A stretch of DNA of 41,267 nt from an uncultured Bacteroides sp. (GCA_902492205.1 CABUKU010000027.1:1-41267); one strand, 5' to 3'; positions 1 through 8,650 are shown, counted from the first letter of the stretch. The notes: generated from the sequence alone by a model not told the origin. A program made the numbers and translations.

Positions 1-34
1 AATATATAGAACTTTGTAGCGATAAATACATTCC

Positions 35-51
35 GTTACTTACCAAGTAAC
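35..51. repeat. Perfect 7-bp inverted repeat over the integrase stop codon
   Basis: The sequence reads GTTACTT-ACC-AAGTAAC, a perfect 7-bp inverted repeat with a 3-bp centre. It covers the stop codon of the tyrosine recombinase gene. It could be half of a recombination site for that enzyme or a short hairpin. No second copy was seen in the window. Confidence 0.4.
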
Positions 52-969
52 AGTGTTTCCCAAACATCCTTTTACATATGATATTATCTTGCCATTTGCT
101 TTGTTTAAGTTCTCATTATCAAATGGTTTCAGATATGCTTCTGTCACTTTAATAGAAGAATGTCCCAAAGCGTTGCAAATAATACCTGTACCTAAATTCT
201 GATAATAAGCGGTAGTCGCCCATGTATGTCTTGCCGCATAAGAACTTAATTTTACATCTATTCCTATTTCTCTCCCCGTTTTTCCTATCTGATAATTAAA
301 CTTTCTCAAAGCAGATTGATAATTTTTATGAGCTTCCTTTCCTGTTTTGATAGTTCCATCAAGAATAGGGAACAGATAAGGTGAAGATGTAGTGTCCAAG
401 CTCCGACGGATTATTTCCTCCGCTTCTTCCGGAATGGAAACAACTAACTCCTTGTTGGTTTTATGACGGTGATAAGTAATCACTTCTCCGTTAAAATCAC
501 ATTTCCGCAGGTGGGCGAGGTCAATAAACGGTATTCCTCTAAGAAGAAACATTAAGGCAAACCATTTGCTTTCTGGATGAGTTTCCAGTGTTTGGGCATC
601 CATGAATTTCGCCATGGCTTCCGGGGGCAAAGCACGTTTGGTTTTTGATTGCACTCCCGTATATACACCTTTAAAAAGATAAGGTACATATTTTGCAAGC
701 CCTTTTATGACTGCACGATTATAAGTAGCACGCAACATACGCATATAGGTGGAAACTGTATTCCAACTAAGACGTTTTTCTATAAGATAATCCTCAAAGC
801 CTTTTAATAATTGGGCGTTGAATGTAAACTCCTGTATCCTTCTTGTATCAATAAAAGCAGTAAAAGCATTCTGTGTGCTTTTATAGACATGTGCCGATGA
901 ATAGCGGTTTTCTGTTTCGAACTCATAGATAATATTATCCATGAAGTTTTTAAAATAGTTCCTTTTCAT
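40..969 (-). CDS. Tyrosine recombinase/integrase
   Basis: This is a 309-aa site-specific recombinase of the tyrosine family, which cuts and rejoins DNA through a 3'-phosphotyrosine link. The first ~100 residues look like the SAM-like core-binding domain and the rest like the catalytic domain. Catalytic residues can be placed: R144 (in LLRGIPFIDL), R247 (in YAARHTW), H270 (in ALGHSS) and Y279 (in TEAYLKPF). The usual first His of the HxxR motif is Tyr, which is common in Bacteroides integrases. The long N-terminal arm-binding domain of large element integrases is absent, so it may be an invertase or a small-element integrase. No phage or conjugation genes lie beside it in this window. Its substrate is probably beyond the left edge. 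Confidence 0.88.
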   Translation of the reverse strand: MKRNYFKNFMDNIIYEFETENRYSSAHVYKSTQNAFTAFIDTRRIQEFTFNAQLLKGFEDYLIEKRLSWNTVSTYMRMLRATYNRAVIKGLAKYVPYLFKGVYTGVQSKTKRALPPEAMAKFMDAQTLETHPESKWFALMFLLRGIPFIDLAHLRKCDFNGEVITYHRHKTNKELVVSIPEEAEEIIRRSLDTTSSPYLFPILDGTIKTGKEAHKNYQSALRKFNYQIGKTGREIGIDVKLSSYAARHTWATTAYYQNLGTGIICNALGHSSIKVTEAYLKPFDNENLNKANGKIISYVKGCLGNTVTW

Positions 970-1086
970 AATTACATATTATTGTTGGTTTGAAAAAGAA
1001 CGCAAGGTAAGGGAGAATGTTTCTATAAAAAGTTAATGAGAGCAGGTGAAAGTGTAAAAGTGTTCAACAGGTGAATATAATATGCA

Positions 1087-1123
1087 AAATCGCCGTAAGC
1101 CCATGTTCCGGCTACGGCGATTT
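1087..1123 (-). terminator. Terminator hairpin after the NigD-like gene
   Basis: An 11-bp stem (AAATCGCCGTA with TACGGCGATTT) is extended by three more GC pairs and closes on an 8-nt loop. Read on the minus strand it is followed by a short T-run, so it fits an intrinsic terminator for the gene ending at 1153. The rest of the 970-1152 gap holds nothing else recognised. Confidence 0.7.
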
Positions 1124-1152
1124 CTGTTAAGGGAAAGGTTCAGGTTTTAGGT

Positions 1153-1896
1153 TTATTTTGTTACAAGACTGAAATTAGTGTGAGCAATTTTCTTGTCTCC
1201 GTCAGTTTGTTTGTCATAGTTGATTTTATATGTTCTGTGCTCCTGATAAATGGAGTTTACACGTACTTTGATGCCTTTGAGCCCCGGAGCTCCCGGTTGA
1301 TAGCCAAGTGCGGAAAGGTCAAACGAAACAATTCCCGAATACATGCGGAGTTGCGGATCATCGAAACTGTTGTGGCGGAATTCCAGACTTGCATATCCTT
1401 CTTCGGGATCTTTGGGATCTTCCACTTCCACAAGGTTGAGCATGTGAGGTTTATCCTCGTCATTGGTAGCCCATACCTGATATTCTATATTCAGGTAGTT
1501 TTTAGATACCCAGTAATTGATTACCTCGATTTTATCATCGGCTATGCTGTCTTCCTTTTCAGGAGTAATTCGGATAGCAGGTTTAGTCAGGATTTTATAG
1601 ACATCATCGATACGGACACTATATTCATAGTCTCCCGGTTGTTCATCCAAATAGCTGAACTGGGCGAGCACGCGTTGCCCTGCACCGGCTTTCCTGTAAT
1701 GTATCACGGAACTGTCTCTTGCAAGCAGCTTCTTGTTATTATCCAATTGGAGAAAATAATATTCATCGGCATCTTTTTGGAGTGTACCGATAGCTAAGTC
1801 ATAATTATAGTTGTTATCATCATCATCCAGACATGATTGGAAAATGAAGCTGGAAAAGAAAGCGATAATCAACAGACTAAAAGGAATCTTTTTCAT
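1153..1896 (-). CDS. NigD-like lipoprotein
   Basis: This is a secreted lipoprotein that resembles the NigD family of Bacteroides. Starting at the internal ATG (1896) gives MKKIPFSLLIIAFFSSFIFQSC, a signal peptide with a lipobox ending in FQSC. The upstream in-frame start would put 12 polar residues ahead of the signal peptide and is less likely. The lipid-bearing Cys is followed by an Asp/Asn-rich stretch (LDDDDNNYN), common in surface-exposed Bacteroides lipoproteins. The rest looks like the small N-terminal barrel and C-terminal beta-sandwich of the family. NigD proteins were named from a bacteriocin cluster but most copies have no known job. No bacteriocin genes are seen nearby. Confidence 0.75.
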   Translation of the reverse strand: MKKIPFSLLIIAFFSSFIFQSCLDDDDNNYNYDLAIGTLQKDADEYYFLQLDNNKKLLARDSSVIHYRKAGAGQRVLAQFSYLDEQPGDYEYSVRIDDVYKILTKPAIRITPEKEDSIADDKIEVINYWVSKNYLNIEYQVWATNDEDKPHMLNLVEVEDPKDPEEGYASLEFRHNSFDDPQLRMYSGIVSFDLSALGYQPGAPGLKGIKVRVNSIYQEHRTYKINYDKQTDGDKKIAHTNFSLVTK

Positions 1897-2014
1897 ATAA
1901 TGTTTTTGGTTTAAATTAAAATTAGTACTCAAAGCGCACTTGTTTTCTTATTACTGTTAATAAAAGAAAGAATATGGGAAAATACTGCATGACAAATTGT
2001 TAAATAGATTAAAC

Positions 2015-2048
2015 TTTAAATTTTACTGTACAGGATGCAGTATTTTTG
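2015..2048 (+). promoter_or_regulatory. Promoter of the sigma/Dma-like operon
   Basis: TATTTTTG at 2041-2048 matches the Bacteroides -7 element TAnnTTTG. A TTTA at 2015-2018 lies 22 bp upstream as a weak -33 element. Transcription would start about 30-40 bp ahead of the sigma-factor gene. Confidence 0.5.
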
Positions 2049-2086
2049 CGCTCATTGCATTTAAAAGATAAACACGCGTGATATCG

Positions 2087-2635
2087 ATGAGTGAAAACGA
2101 ACTATCAGAACGGTGCAGGCAGAAGGACAACTCAGCCCGCAAGGAGCTATATGAGCTCTATGCAGGGCAAATGTTGGCTATTTGTTGCCGGTATGCGGGA
2201 GATAGGGAAACAGCAAAAGACTTGCTGCACGACGGGTTTATCAAAGCCTACAACTCTTTCGATAAGTTTGCGTACAGAGGTGAAGGTTCGCTGAAAGCGT
2301 GGCTAGCCAGAATCATGGTGAACACATCTTTGGAGTATCTTCGGAAAAATGACATACTGAACCAGACAATGACACTGGAATCCATACCCGAAGCACCGGA
2401 AGAGCCCGATGACGGGGATATGGAGCAGGTACCGAAACAGATGCTGATGCGCTTCATTGAAGAACTGCCACCCGGTTACCGCACGGTTTTCAACTTGTTT
2501 GTGTTTGAGGAAAAGCCTCACAAGGAAATAGCCCGGTTGTTGGGAATCAACGAGAAATCTTCCTCCTCACAGTTTTTCAGGGCAAAATCTTTACTGGCAA
2601 AGAGAATTAAAGAGTATATGAACAGACGATTATAA
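2087..2635 (+). CDS. ECF sigma factor paired with a membrane-spanning regulator
   Basis: This is a sigma-70 family factor of the ECF group. Region 2 is visible as LLHDGFIKAYNSFDKFAYRGEG followed by LKAWLARIMVNTSLEYLR, and region 4 as LPPGYRTVFNLFVFEEKPHKEIARLLGI, the helix-turn-helix that reads the -35 site. The ATG at 2087 gives MSENELSERC; an in-frame GTG at 2078 would add three residues. The gene ends 4 bp before the next one, so the two are very likely co-transcribed. The partner has an inner-membrane segment and an outer-membrane barrel, which matches Das/Dma pairs described in B. thetaiotaomicron (ECF21 type). Assignment to that family is inference from order and architecture. Confidence 0.88.
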   Translation: MSENELSERCRQKDNSARKELYELYAGQMLAICCRYAGDRETAKDLLHDGFIKAYNSFDKFAYRGEGSLKAWLARIMVNTSLEYLRKNDILNQTMTLESIPEAPEEPDDGDMEQVPKQMLMRFIEELPPGYRTVFNLFVFEEKPHKEIARLLGINEKSSSSQFFRAKSLLAKRIKEYMNRRL

Positions 2636-2639
2636 TAGG

Positions 2640-3989
2640 ATGAAACAGGAAAATAAAAATTGGACAGATGATCTCCGTAACCGCTTGGCGGATTACGAAG
2701 AACCACTTCCTGCAGGTGGATGGGAACGCCTGGAAGAAGAACTTGAGGCTCCGATGATTACCGGTGTTAAGCATCCTTATCGTCGAATGGCTATTGCAGC
2801 AGCGGTTTTACTGCTTTTAATATCTTCGGTATGTGTGTATTTCCTGAAATCACCTGCTTCGGATTACATGAAAGATACTCAAGCTGCTCTCCCGACAGTG
2901 ATTTCCGAGCCGGAGCAAATACCCTCTGCAATAAAAGAACAGCAATACTCGGAACCGGCTAAAATATCGGAACCGCATAAGCCGTTGTCAAAGATAGCTC
3001 AGGCATATCATAAAGCTGAGGCTTCTCACACAGAAGAATATGAGCCGCAGGAACAGCTCGAAGAATTAACCGAGCCGGTGAAAGAGATCGAGCCGGTGAA
3101 AGAACCGGAAACAACCCGCGAAGAACAGCCGGAACAGGAGAGCGTGGTGGTGAAACGCCGTCCGTCTTCTTATACATTTTCGAGAACTCCCGAACAACTT
3201 TCACGAAACAAGCGAAACAATGAAAAAGGCCATAACTGGTCAGTAGGTATTTCGGTGGGGAATGGTTTTCTTGCAAGTAACGATGTAAAGCCCGGATTCG
3301 GTAAACTGGCTAAGGCTGCAGGAACCGGATATGATGTTGAGAACTCACCATCTACGGGAGTGGGAGGGTTGCAAAACAATTTCTTATATATAGGAACAAA
3401 CAGTGCAATCTCTGCCGATCCGGATAAAGCGGAGACTTACCGGCAAGTGCTATATAATAATTTCGATAAGGAAACTTCAACCGATGTGAAACATCACATG
3501 CCCGTGACCGTGGGTGCTTCTATCCGATTCCCTCTGTCGAAACAGTTTGCCATTGAAACCGGATTGAACTACACGTTGCTTTCCTCCGACCTGAAAGCCG
3601 GTGATAATTCACGATACATGCAAGAACAGAAACTTCATTATCTGGGTATTCCGGTGAAGGGCAACTGGATGTTTTTTGATAAAAAGTATGTTACCCTCTA
3701 TCTGTCAGCAGGTGGTGCCATGGAGAAATGTGTGTCGGGTAAGTTAAAGAATACCTATGTATTGGAAGGTAAAGCAACGGAGACGGAAACAAGTGACTTA
3801 GACGTGAAGCCGTTGCAATGGTCGGTAACTTCCGCTGTGGGTGTCCAGTTTAACGCAACCAAGCATTTCGGTATCTATGCTGAACCGGGAATTTCTTATT
3901 ATTTCGATGACGGGAGCGAGATTCAGACCATACGTAAGGAAAAACCGTTTAACTTTAATCTTCAGTTAGGATTTAGAGTTACTTATTGA
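2640..3989 (+). CDS. Probable dual-membrane-spanning anti-sigma protein (Dma-like)
   Basis: This 449-aa protein has three parts. Residues 1-48 are charged and probably cytoplasmic, suited to hold the sigma factor encoded just upstream. Residues 50-69 (AIAAAVLLLLISSVCVYFL) form one transmembrane helix. Residues ~71-190 are rich in Pro, Glu and Lys, with repeated EPV(K)E motifs, and look like an extended periplasmic linker. Residues ~195-449 resemble an outer-membrane beta-barrel of the PorT/OMP_b-brl type, ending FNLQLGFRVTY with a C-terminal aromatic residue as barrel proteins do. One chain would thus run from cytoplasm to outer membrane. This design is known for Dma proteins of B. thetaiotaomicron, which control vesicle formation; the same role here is inference. 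Confidence 0.78.
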   Translation: MKQENKNWTDDLRNRLADYEEPLPAGGWERLEEELEAPMITGVKHPYRRMAIAAAVLLLLISSVCVYFLKSPASDYMKDTQAALPTVISEPEQIPSAIKEQQYSEPAKISEPHKPLSKIAQAYHKAEASHTEEYEPQEQLEELTEPVKEIEPVKEPETTREEQPEQESVVVKRRPSSYTFSRTPEQLSRNKRNNEKGHNWSVGISVGNGFLASNDVKPGFGKLAKAAGTGYDVENSPSTGVGGLQNNFLYIGTNSAISADPDKAETYRQVLYNNFDKETSTDVKHHMPVTVGASIRFPLSKQFAIETGLNYTLLSSDLKAGDNSRYMQEQKLHYLGIPVKGNWMFFDKKYVTLYLSAGGAMEKCVSGKLKNTYVLEGKATETETSDLDVKPLQWSVTSAVGVQFNATKHFGIYAEPGISYYFDDGSEIQTIRKEKPFNFNLQLGFRVTY

Positions 3990-4016
3990 GTTTTCTCAAC
4001 TAAATAACTATCTTTG
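3985..4016 (+). promoter_or_regulatory. Promoter of rpe
   Basis: TATCTTTG at 4009-4016 is a full match to the Bacteroides -7 element. ATTG at 3985-3988, 20 bp upstream, serves as a near -33 element. It lies 24 bp before the rpe start. Confidence 0.6.
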
Positions 4017-4040
4017 TGTTCTATAAGAAAAAAATGAATT

Positions 4041-4694
4041 ATGAATCACAAGATAGCCCCTTCATTATTATCTGCTAATTTCGCAAATCTTGCAGCAGAT
4101 ATTGATATGCTGAACCACAGCGAAGCAGACTGGTTGCACATAGACATTATGGATGGTGTGTTTGTTCCTAATATCTCTTTCGGTTTTCCTGTATTGAAAT
4201 ATGTTGCGGAACTCACCCAAAAACCTCTTGACGTGCATTTGATGATTGTCAATCCTGAGAAATTCATTAAGGAAGTGAAGGAATTGGGAGCATTGACTAT
4301 GAATGTGCATTTTGAAGCATGCACGCACCTTCATCGGGTGGTGCAACAGATAAAGGAAGCCGGTATGCGTCCGGCAGTCACTATCAATCCAGCCACTCCC
4401 GTTTCCATGTTGGCAGATATTATCAATGACGTTTACATGGTATTGATAATGAGTGTAAATCCCGGATTTGGCGGACAAAAATTCATAGAACATTCTTTGA
4501 AGAAAGTAACCGAACTTCGTCAACTGATAAGGGAAACAGATTCCGAAGCAATAATTGAAGTGGACGGCGGTGTGAATCTTGAAACGGGTGCACGGCTTGT
4601 AGAAGCGGGTGCGGATGTGCTTGTAGCTGGGAATGCCGTGTTCTCTGCTCCCGATCCGATAAACATGATTCATCGGTTGAAAGAACTTCGGTAA
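4041..4694 (+). CDS. rpe: Ribulose-phosphate 3-epimerase
   Basis: Rpe interconverts D-ribulose 5-phosphate and D-xylulose 5-phosphate in the cytosolic pentose phosphate pathway. At 217 aa it has the normal length for this TIM-barrel enzyme. Family motifs are clear: IAPSLLSANFANL at the N-terminus, LHIDIMDGVFVPN with the metal-binding His and catalytic Asp, VNPGFGGQKFI for phosphate binding, and EVDGGVN with the second catalytic Asp. It has its own promoter. The ComEC-like gene follows after a short gap and may be in the same transcript. Confidence 0.97.
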   Translation: MNHKIAPSLLSANFANLAADIDMLNHSEADWLHIDIMDGVFVPNISFGFPVLKYVAELTQKPLDVHLMIVNPEKFIKEVKELGALTMNVHFEACTHLHRVVQQIKEAGMRPAVTINPATPVSMLADIINDVYMVLIMSVNPGFGGQKFIEHSLKKVTELRQLIRETDSEAIIEVDGGVNLETGARLVEAGADVLVAGNAVFSAPDPINMIHRLKELR

Positions 4695-4753
4695 GCACGA
4701 AAGCTTTATCGGCATATATACACAAATATCCCTTTATCCGGTTTCTTATTCCA

Positions 4754-6796
4754 TTGATAACAGGGATATTTTTTTGTGATTCTTTTCTTTTTGATTCGGG
4801 TTGCACAGTCGTTGTTATGGGTTGTTTACTCGTTCTCATTCTATTATTCCTTATTCTGTATTATAAAGCTGGACAACATTCAAACAGGTGGTTGTTTGGA
4901 GGTGCGGTTTATTTGTTTTTCTTTGTATCAGGCATCGGGATAACAGCTACCCGGTTATCGCAAGTTCATTATAAATGGGAAAAGAATAAAACTTTCTACG
5001 AAGTTGTTTTAACAGATACTCCTCGCGAAAAGCCAAAAAGTATTGCATGTACGGTTAATGTGCTCTCCGTAACAGATTCTATAAGTAAAACTCCGGTTAA
5101 CAGGAAAGCGCTGCTCTATTTGTCAAAAGATTCTTTGAATGGAACTTTGAAATATGGCGATAGGCTTATGCTCTATGTAAAAATTGCATCTCCCGACAGT
5201 CGTTCTAATCCCGAGGAGATTGATTATGCGACTTATTTGGTTCGTAAAGGAATAGCCGGAACAGGCTTTGTGGGTTCCGGGCATTGGAAGTTGTTGGGAC
5301 GAACTTCCATTGCATCATTCGGACAGAAAGCGGAAATTTATAGAACGCAGGCTATTGATTATTATCGCCACTTGGGTTTTGAAGGGGATGAACAGTCTGT
5401 GCTTTCTGCTTTAACTTTGGGGTATAAAGAGGATTTAAGCGAGGAAGTGAAAGAGGCATATTCTACTTCGGGAGTGAGCCATCTGTTAGCTCTGTCGGGG
5501 TTGCATATAGGGATTATCTGTACTCTGTTTGTAGGGTTGCTTTGTTGGACGAACCGTTCAAGAGTATTGTTTATTTCCGGACATTTATTTGTTATCGTTT
5601 TATTGTGGGGATATGCCTGCTTTACCGGATTTTCGCCTTCTGTAGTCCGTTCTGTGATTATGTTTTCTTTGCTGATTCTGGCAAGAATGGGGAAAACGGA
5701 GGGAATGACTCTCAATGTCTTGGCGGTAGCTGCTTGTCTCATGCTGCTTTGGAATCCGTTTTACCTTTTCGATGTGAGCTTTCAACTCTCATTTGTTGCG
5801 GTGGCTTCTATTGTGGTGGTTCAACCTTTTCTGTATAAACAACTAAAGGTGAAAAGTAGGATAGGACAATATATCTGGGGAGTGACAACGGTTACCATAG
5901 CTGCGCAAATTGGAACTTACCCCATTGTGATGTATTATTTCTCCAGTTTTCCTGTTTATTTCCTTTTGACAAACTTATTTGCTATTCCTTGGGTATTTGC
6001 TATTATGTATGTTACTGTAGGAATGTTGCTATTGAGTGCTGTACCTGTCATTCAATCGTATGTGGTAAATGTGGTTGGCTGGATGATTGGTTTATTGAAT
6101 CAATGGACGGAATATATAGGGAATTTACCTTATTCATCTATCCGGCATTTATGGGTTACTCCTGTGGATATTGCTGTGTTTTATTTTGTCATTCTATTGA
6201 TTGCTCTGTATGTGGTAAGGAAGTATCGCAAAGCTATGCTATATGCAGGAGTGACAATATTGCTATTATGCTTTTATCACACAACTTGTCAATTCATGGA
6301 TAGGAGTGGGGCTTCCATTATTTTTTATGACAACACCGCTTGTCCTGCTGTTCATTTTATAAATTCCCGTAAATCTTCTTATCTGGTATCTGTGGGGGAC
6401 GAAAAAGCAATAAAGCGTATGCAGAAATCTTATCAACGATATTGGGATAGCAGACAAATGGATTTTCCGTTGCTGATAGCTACCGATCAAAATGTTCCGG
6501 GGATATGGAGAAACAATGATATTGTACATTTCCGGAAAAAGACTGTTTGTTTGCTCACTGACAGTCGTTGGCGGAACAAAACGGCAGATAAGCCGTTATT
6601 GATAGATTACCTGTACGTTTGTAAAGGGTATCGGGGAAGATTAGCAGAATTAAAGACCTTGTTTACCATAAAAAAAGTAATTCTTGATTCTTCTCTAAAC
6701 ACAGGCAGGTTGACCGAACTGAAAGATGAATGCAGACTCTTAGGGCTGGATTTTATTTCTATTTCAGAAAAAGGTTCTTTGTATATCGACCTATGA
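4754..6796 (+). CDS. comEC: ComEC/Rec2-family membrane protein
   Basis: ComEC proteins form the inner-membrane channel for DNA uptake in competent bacteria. This 680-aa protein shows several hydrophobic segments at the N-terminus, a soluble DUF4131-like region (~residues 60-170), and the Competence core, including the typical SGVSHLLALSGLHIGI motif and FTGFSPSVVRS. The C-terminal part (from ~510) has the place of the beta-lactamase-like domain but no HxHxDH metal motif, so nuclease activity there is unlikely. The first usual start codon in frame is TTG at 4754. The reading frame is open upstream, and codons 4715-4753 encode YIHKYPFIRFLIP, which fits a family-like N-terminus but has no ATG, GTG or TTG ahead of it. 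The true start is therefore uncertain. Confidence 0.85.
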   Translation: MITGIFFCDSFLFDSGCTVVVMGCLLVLILLFLILYYKAGQHSNRWLFGGAVYLFFFVSGIGITATRLSQVHYKWEKNKTFYEVVLTDTPREKPKSIACTVNVLSVTDSISKTPVNRKALLYLSKDSLNGTLKYGDRLMLYVKIASPDSRSNPEEIDYATYLVRKGIAGTGFVGSGHWKLLGRTSIASFGQKAEIYRTQAIDYYRHLGFEGDEQSVLSALTLGYKEDLSEEVKEAYSTSGVSHLLALSGLHIGIICTLFVGLLCWTNRSRVLFISGHLFVIVLLWGYACFTGFSPSVVRSVIMFSLLILARMGKTEGMTLNVLAVAACLMLLWNPFYLFDVSFQLSFVAVASIVVVQPFLYKQLKVKSRIGQYIWGVTTVTIAAQIGTYPIVMYYFSSFPVYFLLTNLFAIPWVFAIMYVTVGMLLLSAVPVIQSYVVNVVGWMIGLLNQWTEYIGNLPYSSIRHLWVTPVDIAVFYFVILLIALYVVRKYRKAMLYAGVTILLLCFYHTTCQFMDRSGASIIFYDNTACPAVHFINSRKSSYLVSVGDEKAIKRMQKSYQRYWDSRQMDFPLLIATDQNVPGIWRNNDIVHFRKKTVCLLTDSRWRNKTADKPLLIDYLYVCKGYRGRLAELKTLFTIKKVILDSSLNTGRLTELKDECRLLGLDFISISEKGSLYIDL

Positions 6797-6810
6797 GTCG
6801 AATAATTTCG

Positions 6811-6818
6811 TATTTTTG
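6811..6818 (+). promoter_or_regulatory. -7 promoter element before the DHH phosphoesterase
   Basis: TATTTTTG matches the Bacteroides -7 consensus, 31 bp before the ATG at 6850. No clear -33 TTTG is seen at the right distance. Confidence 0.45.
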
Positions 6819-6849
6819 CAAACTTAAAATAGAAAGATTAAAGATAACG

Positions 6850-7890
6850 ATGTTAACGAAAGTAATAGAACAGTCAAAGATAGACCACTTTAACAAATGG
6901 TTTGAGAGAGCGGATAAAATTGTAATTGTATCTCATGTTTCCCCCGATGGCGATGCAATAGGTTCTTCTTTGGGACTTTATCATTTCCTTGATTCCCAAG
7001 ATAAGAACGTGACGGTGATTGTTCCCAATGCTTTCCCGGACTTCTTGAAATGGATGCCGGGTGCAAAAGATGTACTCCGCTATGACAGATACAAAGAATT
7101 TGCCGATAAGCTGATTGCAGAAGCCGATGTTATTTGTTGTCTTGACTTTAATGCTATCAAGCGCATTGATGCAATGGCAGATGCGGTGCTTGCATCTTCT
7201 GCAAGAAAGATAATGGTAGATCATCATCCTTTCCCGGAAGATTTTTGTTCCATTGTTATTTCCCATCCCGAAATATCTTCTACTTCGGAACTTGTTTTTC
7301 GTCTGATTTGCCGCTTGGGTTATTTTGAAGATATATCGAAAGAGGGAGCCGAATGTATTTATACCGGCATGATGACCGACACGGGAGGTTTTACTTATAA
7401 CTCGAACGACCGTGAGATTTATTTCATTATCGGTGAACTACTGTCCAAAGGTATTGATAAAGATGAAATCTATAGAAAGGTTTATAACACATATTCCGAG
7501 AGTCGTCTTCGTTTGATGGGATATATTTTATACTCTAAGATGAAAGTTTATGGAGCTTATAACGCTGCCATGATTTCTCTTACAAAAGAAGAACAGGGAC
7601 AGTTCAACTATGTAAAAGGAGATTCAGAGGGGTTTGTGAACATTCCTCTTTCCATTAAAGATGTGCGCTTTACAGCTTTCTTCCGTGAAGATACGGAAAT
7701 AGATATGATTAAGATTTCTTTACGCTCGGTAGGGGACTTTCCTTGTAACAAGGTAGCTGCCGAATTCTTCAATGGTGGCGGTCATTTGAATGCGTCCGGT
7801 GGGGAGTTTAGAGGAACTATGGAAGAAGCAATAGAACTTTTTGAACAGGCTTTAGTGAAATATCAACCACTTTTAACGGCTAAAAAATAG
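6850..7890 (+). CDS. nrnA: DHH-family phosphoesterase (NrnA-like oligoribonuclease/pAp phosphatase)
   Basis: NrnA-type enzymes break down very short RNA (nanoRNA) and often dephosphorylate pAp. The protein is 346 aa from the ATG at 6850, the usual length. The DHH domain shows SHVSPDGDAIGSS (residues ~28-40), CLDFN (~97-101) and the name-giving DHH (124-126), all manganese ligands. The C-terminal DHHA1 domain shows FFNGGGHLNASGG (~307-319), which binds substrate. An upstream in-frame ATG at 6730 lies inside the ComEC gene and is not favoured, because the family N-terminus starts at MLTKVIEQ and a -7 element lies between. The nanoRNA/pAp role is from family knowledge. Confidence 0.9.
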   Translation: MLTKVIEQSKIDHFNKWFERADKIVIVSHVSPDGDAIGSSLGLYHFLDSQDKNVTVIVPNAFPDFLKWMPGAKDVLRYDRYKEFADKLIAEADVICCLDFNAIKRIDAMADAVLASSARKIMVDHHPFPEDFCSIVISHPEISSTSELVFRLICRLGYFEDISKEGAECIYTGMMTDTGGFTYNSNDREIYFIIGELLSKGIDKDEIYRKVYNTYSESRLRLMGYILYSKMKVYGAYNAAMISLTKEEQGQFNYVKGDSEGFVNIPLSIKDVRFTAFFREDTEIDMIKISLRSVGDFPCNKVAAEFFNGGGHLNASGGEFRGTMEEAIELFEQALVKYQPLLTAKK

Positions 7891-7916
7891 TTATTTAAGC
7901 ATAATTGCACCAAATT

Positions 7917-7950
7917 ATTGCAATACTTATGAACCTATTCATTACTTTTG
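7917..7950 (+). promoter_or_regulatory. Promoter of the DUF4827-like lipoprotein
   Basis: TACTTTTG at 7943-7950 fits the -7 consensus. ATTG at 7917-7920 lies 22 bp upstream as a weak -33 element. The start codon follows at 7974. Confidence 0.5.
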
Positions 7951-7973
7951 TCCGAAATTAGTTTAAATAAAAT

Positions 7974-8603
7974 ATGAAGAAACTTACTTTACTGCTCTTT
8001 TCGTTGATGTTGCTGGGCTGGGCTTTTCAAAGCTGCGATGATAATAAGACCTATGCAGAGATGTTGGAAGACGAAAAAGATGCAATAGATGGTTACATCA
8101 GTAGAAATGATATAAAAGTAATCAGTATTGATGAATTGCTTTCACGAAAGGACACTATGACAGCACCCAATGAATATGTATTGTTCAAGGATAATGGTGT
8201 GTATATGAATATTGTGGATAGGGGAGCTAAGGATGAGAATGGATATACAATAAAACCGGAGAATAATGACCAGATAACAGTGCGTTGCATTGAATATGAT
8301 CTTATAGAGCAAGATACAGTATATAATAATAGCAATTGGTTTACTGCTAATGGGTTGGAGGTGTTCAATTATATTAAGAGTGGGACTTATTCTTATGGTC
8401 AGTTTACGGAAGGATCATTAGCAACTAATATATATGGCTTTGATTATAGTACAGCCGTTCCGTCAGGTTGGTTGTTGCCTTTGGAATATGTAGGGCACAA
8501 AGCTCATGTAAAATTGATAGTTCCATCTAAAATGGGACATACGTATGCACAGAAGTATGTATATCCGTATGCTTACGAACTCATTTATAGGATTTGGGAG
8601 TAA
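7974..8603 (+). CDS. DUF4827-like lipoprotein
   Basis: A 209-aa lipoprotein with a clear signal peptide (MKKLTLLLFSLMLLGWAF) and a lipobox ending QSC. After the Cys comes DDNKTYAEMLEDEKDAIDGYISRND, typical of a family of Bacteroidales lipoproteins annotated as DUF4827. The middle (KVISIDELL, EYVLFKDNGVYMNIVDRG) and the Tyr-rich C-terminus look like a small periplasmic beta-fold, perhaps related to FKBP-type prolyl isomerases, but no catalytic residues can be named. It sits between the DHH enzyme and glmM and has its own promoter. Function is unknown. Confidence 0.75.
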   Translation: MKKLTLLLFSLMLLGWAFQSCDDNKTYAEMLEDEKDAIDGYISRNDIKVISIDELLSRKDTMTAPNEYVLFKDNGVYMNIVDRGAKDENGYTIKPENNDQITVRCIEYDLIEQDTVYNNSNWFTANGLEVFNYIKSGTYSYGQFTEGSLATNIYGFDYSTAVPSGWLLPLEYVGHKAHVKLIVPSKMGHTYAQKYVYPYAYELIYRIWE

Positions 8604-8650
8604 AAGATACAAAATATCTAATCTAATATCTTTATAAAACAAACATTTTT

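Noticed and set aside
40..969. Integrase as the end of an integrated phage or conjugative element inside this window
   Set aside because: No phage, transfer or mobilisation genes follow, and the neighbours are ordinary chromosomal genes; any element would lie to the left.
1180..1797. 205-aa open frame on the plus strand
   Set aside because: It lies wholly antisense to the NigD-like gene, which has a good signal peptide and family match; this frame has neither.
4068..4715. 215-aa open frame on the minus strand
   Set aside because: It is the reverse shadow of rpe, which is certain from its motifs.
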